From Nostoc sp. CENA543 (GTDB taxonomy: Bacteria > Cyanobacteriota > Cyanobacteriia > Cyanobacteriales > Nostocaceae): 64,000 nucleotides of DNA. The position numbers and the translations under genes are program-made. Shown in pieces: positions 56,615 through 64,000 of this stretch. Each line of letters begins with the position of its first letter. Positions within the stretch are counted from its first letter, which is position 1. Under the pieces are notes generated by a model. That model was not told the origin of the DNA. It worked only from the letters and a program-made list of their open reading frames with translations, and searched no databases. Where the stretch lies: assembly GCF_002896875.1 (NCBI RefSeq), contig NZ_CP023278.1:1922001-1986000 (forward strand), written 5' to 3'.

Positions 56615-57682
56615 ATGGCACACCTATTTGAACCGTTCAAGCTTCGTGAAGTCACCTTTCGTAACCGTATTGCCATGTCGCCCATGTGTCAATATTCCAG
56701 TACCAATGGATTTGCTAACGACTGGCACTTGGTTCATTTAGCCTCCCGTGCAGTAGGTGGTGCAGGTTTAATTATTACAGAAGCGGCGGCTGTTGAACCT
56801 CGCGGCCGAATTACCCCCCAAGATTTGGGAATATGGTCAGATGACCACATTGAATATTTAGCAAAAATTGTGGGATTAATACATAACTTTGGGGCTGTAG
56901 CGGGGATTCAATTAGCCCACGCAGGTAGAAAAGCTAGCACAGCTAAACCTAGTCGTGGTGGTAAGGTATTAGATGAATCTCAAGAAGGTTGGCGGCCGAT
57001 TGTTTCGAGTAGTGCGATCGCCTTTAGTAAAGATAGTCCCATACCAGAAGCCCTCAGTCTAGCAGGCATTCAACAAGTTATTCAAGCTTTTGTCGAAGCC
57101 ACGCAACGTTCCCTACAAGCAGGCTTTAAAGTTATAGAAATTCACGCAGCCCACGGCTATTTATTACATCAGTTCCTTTCACCCCTAGTCAACCAACGCC
57201 AAGATAATTACGGCGGTAGTTTTGAAAATCGGACTCGTCTCCTGCGTGAAGTCGTCACCGCCGTGCGAGAAGTATGGCCGCAGACACATCCCCTATTTGT
57301 TCGCATTTCCGCTACAGACTGGATAGATAAAGGCTGGGATATTGAACAGAGTGTTGTTTTGAGTCGAGAATTAAAATCTTTGGGTGTGGATTTAATAGAT
57401 TGTTCCTCTGGTGCAATTATCCCTGGGATTAATATTCCCGTTAAACCTGGATATCAAACCCAATTTGCTCAACGCATTCGTCAAGACAGCGATATCGCCA
57501 CGGGTGCAGTCGGCTTAATTACTTCCCCCGAACAAGCAGATAAAATCATTCGCAATGGTGTAGCAGACATAGTGCTTTTAGGAAGGGAACTCCTCCGCAA
57601 TCCCTACTGGCCTCATGTAGCCGCCAAACAGCTAGGCTATGAGAAACATTGGCCAGTGCAGTATGACCGAGCCTGGTTATGA
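56615..57682 (+). CDS. NADH:flavin oxidoreductase, YqjM-type Old Yellow Enzyme
   Basis: This FMN-dependent ene-reductase would reduce alkenes conjugated to carbonyls or other activated double bonds using NAD(P)H. The 355-aa TIM barrel has RNRIAMSPMCQYSS (the YqjM-type active-site Cys), GGAGLIITEAAAV, LAHAGRKAST, the His pair in IHAAHGYLLHQFLSP, and YGGSFENRTRL. These are hallmarks of the thermophilic-like subgroup. Length is typical. The physiological substrate is unknown. Confidence 0.93.
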   Translation: MAHLFEPFKLREVTFRNRIAMSPMCQYSSTNGFANDWHLVHLASRAVGGAGLIITEAAAVEPRGRITPQDLGIWSDDHIEYLAKIVGLIHNFGAVAGIQLAHAGRKASTAKPSRGGKVLDESQEGWRPIVSSSAIAFSKDSPIPEALSLAGIQQVIQAFVEATQRSLQAGFKVIEIHAAHGYLLHQFLSPLVNQRQDNYGGSFENRTRLLREVVTAVREVWPQTHPLFVRISATDWIDKGWDIEQSVVLSRELKSLGVDLIDCSSGAIIPGINIPVKPGYQTQFAQRIRQDSDIATGAVGLITSPEQADKIIRNGVADIVLLGRELLRNPYWPHVAAKQLGYEKHWPVQYDRAWL

Positions 57683-57699
57683 TTTTCTACCGACTTTTA

Positions 57700-57721
57700 G
57701 AGACGCGATTTATCGCGTCTC
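57700..57721. repeat. GACGCG hairpin after the Old Yellow Enzyme gene
   Basis: A perfect 10-bp palindrome (GAGACGCGAT / ATCGCGTCTC, two-base loop) starts 18 bases after the stop. It has no T-tail. It is of the same family as the repeat within the exporter gene at 828. Confidence 0.6.
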
Positions 57722-57790
57722 CCAGAGCAAGTGTTGCGGCAATTAGCTAGATGTTAGGATAAGAGAAAACATTGTAGATATCTCAATAGT

Positions 57791-58027
57791 ATGGATAATG
57801 CACTTTTACAACGTATTACTCTGAATCCTTATATCTGTCATGGAAAACCCTGCATTAGAGGACTGCGTTATCCAGTTGAGTTTATTTTAGAATTGCTCAG
57901 TTCTGGTATGACTACAGAGCAAATATTAGCAGATTATGATGATTTAGAATCTGAAGATATACTAGCTGTTTTGTTATTTGCAGCTCGACTTAGTCAAGTC
58001 AAAAGTATTCATAAAATCGCCTCATGA
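57791..58027 (+). CDS. DUF433 protein, antitoxin candidate
   Basis: The 78-aa protein shows the DUF433 pattern: ITLNPYICHGKPCIRGLRYPV followed by a helix-turn-helix-like MTTEQILADYDDLESEDILAVL. It overlaps the DUF5615 gene in ATGA. In cyanobacteria these two families are regularly paired and are regarded as putative toxin-antitoxin modules; the activity is inferred. Confidence 0.88.
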   Translation: MDNALLQRITLNPYICHGKPCIRGLRYPVEFILELLSSGMTTEQILADYDDLESEDILAVLLFAARLSQVKSIHKIAS

Positions 58028-58377
58028 AATTTCTTGTTGATGCTCAATTACCAGTGCGGCTGGCAAATTTTCTTAAATCATTAAATTACGACACCATTCA
58101 TACCAGAGACTTACCAGAGCAAAATGCTACATCAGATATTGAAATTAATGCTATATCAATACAGCAAAAGAGAATTTTAATTATCAAAGATTATGATTTT
58201 GTTAATTCCTTTTTAACAATTCAGCAACCATATAAATTATTGTTAATCACAACAGGTAATATCAATAACTCGGAACTAGAAAACCTGTTTACAAGTAATA
58301 TTTCCTCTATAGTTGAACTATTTCAACAGCATTATTACATTGAAATGAGCCGAGAGGCTGTAATTGTGTATCAGTAA
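58024..58377 (+). CDS. DUF5615 PIN-like protein, toxin candidate
   Basis: The 117-aa protein begins MKFLVDAQLPVRLANFL, the PIN-like DUF5615 signature with an early Asp. It continues with HTRDL and IIKDYDF (acidic nuclease-like residues) and LLITTGNINN. Its start overlaps the DUF433 gene by ATGA. A metal-dependent RNase-type toxin is plausible but not shown. Confidence 0.88.
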   Translation: MKFLVDAQLPVRLANFLKSLNYDTIHTRDLPEQNATSDIEINAISIQQKRILIIKDYDFVNSFLTIQQPYKLLLITTGNINNSELENLFTSNISSIVELFQQHYYIEMSREAVIVYQ

Positions 58378-58693
58378 ATATGAGTTAGCAGATAGAGCGA
58401 TCGCCTACACTGAAGTATCATCGCACGCCAGTAGTTTAGTAGGGTGCGTCAGTATGAATAATTTTTCAAGGGCTAAACTACAGGGGATGCGATCGCACAC
58501 AACACAAGAAACACAGACAGGTATGGCTAATTGCGATCGTACTAAAACTCCAGCGTTGCTGAATCAAAGTATGAAATGCAAAAATTACCCTTGTTTTTCT
58601 TTGCACCTTTGCGTCTTTGCGCCTACCCTTCGGGTTCTGCGAAGCAGTATGCGTGAGACAATTCATATTCTCAATCAGCAACGCCAAAATTCC
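58378..58693. other. spacer with CTTTGCG dispersed repeat
   Basis: No supported gene is seen. Positions about 58600-58645 contain CTTTGCG(T/C)-type and CCCTTCGGGTT-type dispersed sequence, related to that at about 61092-61120. Two HIP1 octamers occur. Short frames on either strand run into the next gene and are not credible. Confidence 0.55.
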
Positions 58694-60859
58694 TTACGGG
58701 GAAACAAGCACGACACGAAAACCAACATAGTTGCTAAATCTGACGGTTGCGTAAGCGTAACTGTGACGAAACGCACTGCGACAGTTTCCTGAGTAGTCCA
58801 GCCAAGAACCACCACGCAGTAGTTTATTATTCTTACCATTACCAAGCCATGCACTACCATCATTCGGAGCGTTTAAATAATCATCATGCCACTCATCCTG
58901 ACACCATTCCCATACATTGCCACACATATCAAATAAACCGAAAGGATTAGCAGGAAATTTCCCCACATCAGTTGTTTGTTGGTAATTGCGATTGTAATTC
59001 GCCAAACCCTCAGTAATTAATTCACCAAAGTAAAATGGGGTAGTCGTCCCTGCGCGACAAGCATATTCCCATTCCGCTTCACTGGGTAAACGGTAAATTT
59101 TCCCAGTCTTCTGAGATAATCTAGCGCAAAACTCCACAGCATCATTCCAAGAAACCTGTTCTACAGGACGATTAGCACCTTTAAAATGTGATGGCTCAGG
59201 ATTTAAATTAATATTCACCTTCGCAAAACCAGCAACAGCTTTCCATTGAGCCTGGGTGACGGGAAATTTACCTATGAAGAAGGGTTTAACGGTAACATTA
59301 TGCTGTGGACTTTCAGACTTAGAGCGTTCTGGCTCATCTTCTGGCGAACCCATCAAGAACTTACCGCCAGGAATCGCCACCATATCTAAAACGACACCAT
59401 TAACTAAGGTTTCTCTATAGAACTTGTTCTGTTTTCTAATACGTTGAATTTCATGTTTTTTTGTTCTTGAACCTAAGAATCCTATCGATTTTAAGGTAAC
59501 GATAGCGGTGTCAAATTCAAAAGTCTGAGTTGGAATACCAGGGTTAGATTTAACCTGAGACGCTTCGTGTTGCTTTTGTTGCTGTTGTTGTTGACGTAAT
59601 CTTTCCGCTTCTCGTTGCTGACGCTGTAATTCGGCTTGTCGTTGTTGTTCCTGACGTAACCTTTCCGCTTCCTGCTGCTGACGCTGTAATTCTGATTGCT
59701 GAGGCGGAAACACCCGTGCTTCTATCGCTGCAATATCCTCATCCTTGAGTCCCAAATATTGTTTATAGTCTTGTAAATCCTTTTGCGTTCCCTGACTAAA
59801 AGGATATTGTTGTTTTACCGCATCAATTAAAGCTTGTTCATACTCTTGTAACTTCCGTTCATATTCCCGATAGGGTTGCAGAACTTGTGCTTGAATTTCT
59901 CTCGCTTCTTCCTCCGATAACCCCAACTCAACGCGCCTTGATTCTAATATTCTCAAAGCAAACACAGAAAAATTACCTTGACTTTGCTGGGCGCGACTCC
60001 TAGCTTCTTGCAGATATAATTCCTTATTAACCTCAGATACAACCGTCTGTGGTAATGGTGTTGAGATTGAGATTAAAGCTTGCAGTGCTTCTGTAGCGTT
60101 AGCGTAACGCATACTGAAGTGATGACGTACCATTTTAGTTAACACCTCAGCCAAATGATTGCTCACCTGGACTCGATTTTGCCAGATAATCTCACCCGTT
60201 TGGCTATCTTCTTCTAATTCTGAAGGTAAAACACCTGTTAAAGCCTGAATAGCCGTCATCCCTAACGCGTAAATATCACTACCAAAACAAGGCTTACCCC
60301 GATATTGTTCATAGGACATATAACCAGGTGTGCCAATCACCACGCTAGAATTGACCTCACCTTGACTATTCACCATTAACGTTCCCAGTTCTTTAACTGC
60401 ACCAAAGTCAATCAAGATAATCTTGCCATCTTGTTGGCGCATTAAGTTTTGGGGTTTGATATCCCGATGAATTACTCCTTGTTGATGAACAAAAGACAAG
60501 ACTTCTAAAGCATCCTGCAAAAGTTTAGTCACATAACTTTCACTCAGTCGCTTACCAGGGACGATTTCTCGACTCAAATCTTGTCCTTCGACAAACTCCT
60601 GCACTATATATAAATTTTGGTCTTGGTTAAAGTGCGCCAGGAGTTGGGGAATTTGAGGATGTTTTCCCAACCTTTCGAGGATAGCGGCTTCTTTCTCAAA
60701 AAATTCTATAACACGAGTTGCAGTTTGGTTAGGACGTAGTTGTTTAACAACACACAAAGGTTTGCTGGGTTGAAAATTATCCCTAGCCAGATATGTGACG
60801 GCGAAACCACCACCGCCCAATAACCTAATGATTTCGTAGCGTCCCGCCAGTGTGTTCAA
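58694..60859 (-). CDS. serine/threonine kinase fused to a formylglycine-generating-enzyme-type domain
   Basis: The 721-aa cytoplasmic protein has an N-terminal Pkn-type kinase (about residues 5-270: LGGGGFAVTYLARD, HRDIKPQNLM, LIDFGAVKE). A helical linker and a Gln/Glu/Arg-rich coiled coil follow (about 385-440). A C-terminal FGE-sulfatase / SUMF1 domain spans about 490-721 (MVAIPGGKFLMGSPEDE, FPVTQAQWKAV, RLPSEAEWEYACRAG, GNVWEWCQDEW, RGGSWLDYS). Kinase-FGE fusions are known in cyanobacteria. The start is TTG at 60859; no ATG lies between it and the preceding in-frame stop. Whether the C-terminal domain is catalytic or only a binding module is unknown. Confidence 0.92.
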   Translation of the reverse strand: MNTLAGRYEIIRLLGGGGFAVTYLARDNFQPSKPLCVVKQLRPNQTATRVIEFFEKEAAILERLGKHPQIPQLLAHFNQDQNLYIVQEFVEGQDLSREIVPGKRLSESYVTKLLQDALEVLSFVHQQGVIHRDIKPQNLMRQQDGKIILIDFGAVKELGTLMVNSQGEVNSSVVIGTPGYMSYEQYRGKPCFGSDIYALGMTAIQALTGVLPSELEEDSQTGEIIWQNRVQVSNHLAEVLTKMVRHHFSMRYANATEALQALISISTPLPQTVVSEVNKELYLQEARSRAQQSQGNFSVFALRILESRRVELGLSEEEAREIQAQVLQPYREYERKLQEYEQALIDAVKQQYPFSQGTQKDLQDYKQYLGLKDEDIAAIEARVFPPQQSELQRQQQEAERLRQEQQRQAELQRQQREAERLRQQQQQQKQHEASQVKSNPGIPTQTFEFDTAIVTLKSIGFLGSRTKKHEIQRIRKQNKFYRETLVNGVVLDMVAIPGGKFLMGSPEDEPERSKSESPQHNVTVKPFFIGKFPVTQAQWKAVAGFAKVNINLNPEPSHFKGANRPVEQVSWNDAVEFCARLSQKTGKIYRLPSEAEWEYACRAGTTTPFYFGELITEGLANYNRNYQQTTDVGKFPANPFGLFDMCGNVWEWCQDEWHDDYLNAPNDGSAWLGNGKNNKLLRGGSWLDYSGNCRSAFRHSYAYATVRFSNYVGFRVVLVSP

Positions 60860-61186
60860 GATGAGTATAAACCCTGAGAAGCTGAATAAAGTTTAGTGTA
60901 ATTGTTTAGGGTTAAATCTGGCAATATGGGAATGGGGCATTGGGCATTGGGAATAGGGCATTGGAGGTTAGGAAAAACTCTACCTTGTCCCCCAGGGCTA
61001 AAGTTGCAAGATTCAAAGAGGTAAAAATTGAGGGTAAGCGCGCACAACTTTAGTCAAAAATCTTTGCGCCTTCAACCCAAAATATGTGATTTTTCTTTGC
61101 GTCTTTGCGCCTTTGCGTGAGATTTCCTCTTGAAAAATCTGCGACACCAGCGAATGAAACAGCCATACCTTGTCCCCTTCCCTAAA
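60860..61186. other. spacer with GGGCATT and CTTTGCG repeats
   Basis: Positions 60916-60966 hold GGGCATT/GGGAATG units, and about 61092-61120 hold a CTTTGCG-type dispersed run. No gene is seen. Confidence 0.6.
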
Positions 61187-63310
61187 TTAAATTCCTGAAC
61201 TCAAACCCACCCGAAAAGTAAACCCAGGGCTATAAATGCGGTTCACCCGTTCGTATTGTTCGCCGAGTAAATTTTCTAAATAAAATGTCAGTCCTAAACC
61301 TTGAGTTAAAGGGATGCGTCCACTTAAATCAAAGTTGACGTAAGAAGGCGAAAAATCTGTATTCTTATCACCTGGATTATTAAACAAAGCCCGGCGAGAA
61401 CCACTATTATAATTAGCGTATAAATTGGCTTGCCAACCATTCTTTTGATAGCCAATGCCAGCTTGCAAATTAGAATAGGGAATCAAACCTAACTGTAAAC
61501 CCCTCTCTGTTCCCGTTTTAATTTGGGCATCGGTGTAAGTATAGTTAAAAAACGTTGACCAATTTTTAGTCATCCGCCAACGCAACGCCGCTTCAAACCC
61601 ATTAGTGTCAACTAAACCAATATTTTGCCACTGTCCTTGAATAATTCCCAGACGATTATCTAAACTGCTACCAAAGTAGGTAAATTGTCCGCTTAAATCT
61701 TCAGAAAAATTCACATCTACACCCGCAGTCCAAGATGATCCTGTTTCTGGTTCTAAGTCTGGATTAGATAACCAGCCATGCACTGTATCATATAAATAAA
61801 GTTGGTCTAATCCTGGGTTACGTTGTCCCCCCGTCCAGCTACCACGTAAAGCTAAATTCGGAGACATCGCATAACGCATACCCACACTGGGATTGAGATA
61901 ATTACCAAATTGGGAATCAAAGCTTTGTCTTAAACCTAAATCAACTTGAAAACTATTGGTGATATCCCAAGTGTTGACTGCAAATAAAGCTGTATTTAAA
62001 ACACTGCGGTTTTCTACTTCATTCAAGGCGATACGGTTGGGACTGGTACTATTGGTAATCCCTTCTAAATCAGTGTTCTTTAAATCTAAACCCCAGCGTA
62101 GCCGATTATTAGCTGTTAATTGCCATTCATGATCTACTCTGGCGGTGAGGTTTTGTGTGTCTAACGTACCGGTGCGGTAGAATGTGTTGCCTTGAAAGGC
62201 TGTAGGCCCGTAGGTATTAAAATAGTCTTGGTTATAACCCAGTGTAGTAGTCAGTTTAGAACCTTGGGCAAGTTGCGATCGCCAAGATAAACCAATATTT
62301 AATCCATCATGGTCTAGCCTATCTCTTTGCAAAGGAAAACCAAAATAAATCAATCCCCGCCGACTACTTAATTTCTTAATATCTAAACTCAAAGTATTCT
62401 GCGGATTGAAGTCTACAGCCAAGCTACCAAAATAAGTGCTAGTCGCCGTATCTGCATTGAATAGATTACCGCTAGCATCACGGTTTGCTGCACCTTGCGG
62501 AACTTTATAGCGGTTATCAATAAACAGTCTTTCAAAGCTCAAATTATATCTGACATTATCAAACCCACCGCTAAAACTGGTTTGTTGATTATTTAAACTT
62601 AAAGAACCAAATTCAGCTGAAGCATTAAACTTTGGTGTGACACTACCTTGTTTAGTGATAATATTCACCACTCCACCAAAAGCTGAAGAACCATATAAAG
62701 CCGTAGATGCACCACTAGACAACTCGATTCTTTCAATCGATTCCACTGGAATACTATTTAAATCTGTCGCCCCATGATAAGTATTGACATCATTATTAAT
62801 CGGTCTACCATTAATCAAAAATACCGACTGATTGATTGAATGTCCCCGATAATATGTCCCTGTATGAATATCTGCACCATGTCCGACATCATTGATAGCA
62901 AATCCTGGCATTCTTTTTAAAACATCAGCAACACTAGTTGCACCTTGTTTTTCAATCTCTTCTTTTTCAATAATGTAAGTTGGTGTAGATTGAGGTAAGG
63001 AATTTTGCTCCCCGACTACTTCTAAATTAATATCAGATTCCTGTTCGGAAATATTATTATCATCAGCCTCATCTTCTACTGGAATATCTGTTTGGGCAAT
63101 TTCTTTTATATTTAAAGACTGGATTTCTAATGGCTGAGTTAATAATTTAGCTTCCGTTAAAGGTGTAGTTATTTCACTTAATTGCAGAATATTTGTATTT
63201 AAATTTGAGTTAATATCTGATTCATTAACAGTAATTTCTGATGCTAAGACACGCGAACCTAAGAATGCACCCAATAAACTAAAAGGTAGCACCCATAACT
63301 CATACTTCAT
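61187..63310 (-). CDS. TonB-dependent outer-membrane receptor
   Basis: This outer-membrane receptor imports a scarce ligand, probably a siderophore, cobalamin or haem, using TonB energy. From ATG at 63310 it has 707 aa, with a signal peptide (WVLPFSLLGAFLGSRVLA) and a plug domain (SVADVLKRMPGFAIND, RGHSINQSVFLINGRPINN, LSSGASTALYGSSAFGGVVNIIT). A 22-strand-type barrel follows. A GGAG site lies about eight bases upstream of the ATG. An in-frame extension to 63358 has no support. No biosynthesis or ABC import genes are adjacent. The C-terminus ends LSSGI, not the usual aromatic. Confidence 0.92.
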   Translation of the reverse strand: MKYELWVLPFSLLGAFLGSRVLASEITVNESDINSNLNTNILQLSEITTPLTEAKLLTQPLEIQSLNIKEIAQTDIPVEDEADDNNISEQESDINLEVVGEQNSLPQSTPTYIIEKEEIEKQGATSVADVLKRMPGFAINDVGHGADIHTGTYYRGHSINQSVFLINGRPINNDVNTYHGATDLNSIPVESIERIELSSGASTALYGSSAFGGVVNIITKQGSVTPKFNASAEFGSLSLNNQQTSFSGGFDNVRYNLSFERLFIDNRYKVPQGAANRDASGNLFNADTATSTYFGSLAVDFNPQNTLSLDIKKLSSRRGLIYFGFPLQRDRLDHDGLNIGLSWRSQLAQGSKLTTTLGYNQDYFNTYGPTAFQGNTFYRTGTLDTQNLTARVDHEWQLTANNRLRWGLDLKNTDLEGITNSTSPNRIALNEVENRSVLNTALFAVNTWDITNSFQVDLGLRQSFDSQFGNYLNPSVGMRYAMSPNLALRGSWTGGQRNPGLDQLYLYDTVHGWLSNPDLEPETGSSWTAGVDVNFSEDLSGQFTYFGSSLDNRLGIIQGQWQNIGLVDTNGFEAALRWRMTKNWSTFFNYTYTDAQIKTGTERGLQLGLIPYSNLQAGIGYQKNGWQANLYANYNSGSRRALFNNPGDKNTDFSPSYVNFDLSGRIPLTQGLGLTFYLENLLGEQYERVNRIYSPGFTFRVGLSSGI

Positions 63311-63364
63311 TGAGTTACTCCAAAAATTAAAATGATTATTTGTATTTTTTATTCTCAAGAAAAC

Positions 63365-63392
63365 ACTATCGATAAAGTCGAATATATGTCAA
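63365..63392 (-). promoter_or_regulatory. possible sigma70-type promoter of the TonB-receptor gene
   Basis: On the minus strand TTGACA (63387-63392) is followed after 16 bases by GATAGT (63365-63370), a 4-of-6 match to the -10 box, about 55 bases before the ATG. No clear Fur box was found. Confidence 0.35.
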
Positions 63393-63570
63393 GTATTTTT
63401 ATCTGATTTTTGATTTTAGATATGAATATCTTCGCGTATATTTATTTTTTAAAAGTTTGACATCTTGTCATATATAAATATCCTGACAAATCAAGTTTAC
63501 TTGAACTTGATATTATTCAGCCAACTGCAAATTAAGTAAGTTATAAAAGCATTAAAATTCAGTTCGTAGT

Positions 63571-63660
63571 CAGGACTTTAGTCCTGATCAAGTCTCTTCC
63601 AAAGGACTGTTCGCGGAGCGTTCCCGTTCGCGTTAGCGTCTCCAAAGGAGAAGGGTAGTC
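63571..63660. repeat. palindromic repeats in the TonB-receptor/desB spacer
   Basis: CAGGACTTTAGTCCTG at 63571-63586 repeats the hairpin family of 51985-52019. It is followed by a TTCGCGGAGCG-type palindromic run. No gene is seen in 63311-63758. Confidence 0.6.
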
Positions 63661-63690
63661 CTTACTACTAACCATAGAGGCTACAAACAT

Positions 63691-63720
63691 AAAAAAGTCC
63701 GCGTATATAACTACGCGAAC
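63691..63720 (-). terminator. intrinsic terminator of the desaturase gene
   Basis: Read on the minus strand, a 9-bp stem (GTTCGCGTA / TACGCGGAC, one G-U pair) closes a six-base loop and is followed by six T. It lies 38 bases past the desB stop codon. Confidence 0.78.
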
Positions 63721-63758
63721 CTTTTACTGTTTCAACCTTCTAATTTAAGAAAAGCTAC

Positions 63759-64000
63759 TTATTTATGGTAAGAGGTGTAATAAACTTTACCACCTGCATC
63801 CGGTACAAAGTGACAGCTAACGCAAGAACGCCATAAAGCTTTCCAAATGGGTTCTTCAGACTTACGGTAGTATTCACCCATTACAGGTTTAATCGCCTCA
63901 GTGGCCTTGATTAAATTGTAGTGAGGGATATTCAAGAAAATGTGGTGAGCCACATGAGTACCGATATCGTGATGAATGTGGTTGAACAAACCATAATTGC
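63759..64000 (-). CDS. desB: acyl-lipid omega-3 desaturase, C-terminal part (truncated by window end)
   Basis: Only the last 80 codons are in the window; the frame remains open at the right edge. The visible part contains a histidine box (HIHHDIGTHVAHHIF, HxxHH type) and the C-terminal sequence EEPIWKALWRS followed by CHFVPDAGGKVYY. This fits DesB-type omega-3 (delta-15) desaturases of cyanobacteria, which introduce the third double bond into membrane lipids and are often cold-induced. DesA or DesC are less likely because of the THVAHHIF box. A good intrinsic terminator follows the stop. Confidence 0.82.
   Translation of the reverse strand, partial: NYGLFNHIHHDIGTHVAHHIFLNIPHYNLIKATEAIKPVMGEYYRKSEEPIWKALWRSCVSCHFVPDAGGKVYYTSYHK

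Noticed and set aside
58364-58792. 142-codon plus-strand frame between the DUF5615 and kinase-FGE genes
   Set aside because: Built from dispersed repeats and overlaps the 3' end of the kinase-FGE gene.
63311-63758. Fur box upstream of the TonB-dependent receptor
   Set aside because: AT-rich sequence, but no convincing 19-base inverted Fur motif could be seen.

Overview
The window reads as chromosome from a filamentous, probably heterocyst-forming cyanobacterium (Anabaena/Nostoc/Trichormus type). Evidence: many HIP1 octamers (GCGATCGC), intergenic runs of tandem heptanucleotides (STRR type), palindromic repeat families known from Nostocales, tandem cyanobacteriochrome-like GAF domains, a PatA-type chemotaxis operon, hopanoid genes, and a DesB-type acyl-lipid desaturase at the right edge. 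No rRNA or tRNA gene was recognised.

Layout. 0-6 kb: a secretion operon with a C39 peptidase-ABC exporter carrying an N-terminal cyclic-nucleotide-binding-like domain, an HlyD adaptor and a parvulin without a signal peptide. 6.2-9.4 kb: a histidine kinase with four GAF domains, three of them cyanobacteriochrome-like. 9.5-11.6 kb (minus strand): RNase Z, a small exported protein and a nucleoside-phosphorylase-family protein. 11.7-17.9 kb: a hopanoid-related block with an RND permease translationally coupled to hpnA, an inserted hydrolase gene, a decayed hpnA tail, and hpnH. 18.6-26.1 kb: a five-gene chemotaxis-like operon (PatA-type regulator, CheY, CheW, MCP, CheA hybrid) of the Hmp/Pil type. 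26.5-39.7 kb: housekeeping and signalling genes, including coaBC, a transketolase, a TpsB outer-membrane transporter, an FHA-GAF-GGDEF-EAL protein and an EEP-family hydrolase.

39.67-50.36 kb is the most notable region: an integrated plasmid-like element. It is bounded by a perfect 130-bp direct repeat that covers the convergent 3' ends of two host genes, a small exported protein and a YdcF/DUF218 protein, so both genes stay intact. The repeat-to-repeat unit is 10,562 bp. It carries two tyrosine recombinases, an HNH endonuclease, a RepB-type primase-VirE helicase, an AGGACA-rich iteron-like region, a trio of tiny minus-strand genes (two paralogous), two ribbon-helix-helix-like proteins with nearby GTTATAC repeats, and a five-gene ATGA-coupled module ending in a membrane HerA/FtsK-type ATPase. 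I saw no capsid, terminase or relaxase gene and no HIP1 octamer inside it. I infer an integrative, excisable replicon.

50.2-64 kb: YdcF, a double VOC-domain protein, a CHASE2 Ser/Thr kinase, an Old Yellow Enzyme, a DUF433/DUF5615 pair, a Ser/Thr kinase-FGE fusion, a TonB-dependent receptor and a truncated desB, with MITE-like and hairpin repeats between them. Short repeats have also entered coding sequence in at least three genes. No database search was possible; family assignments rest on motifs and length.
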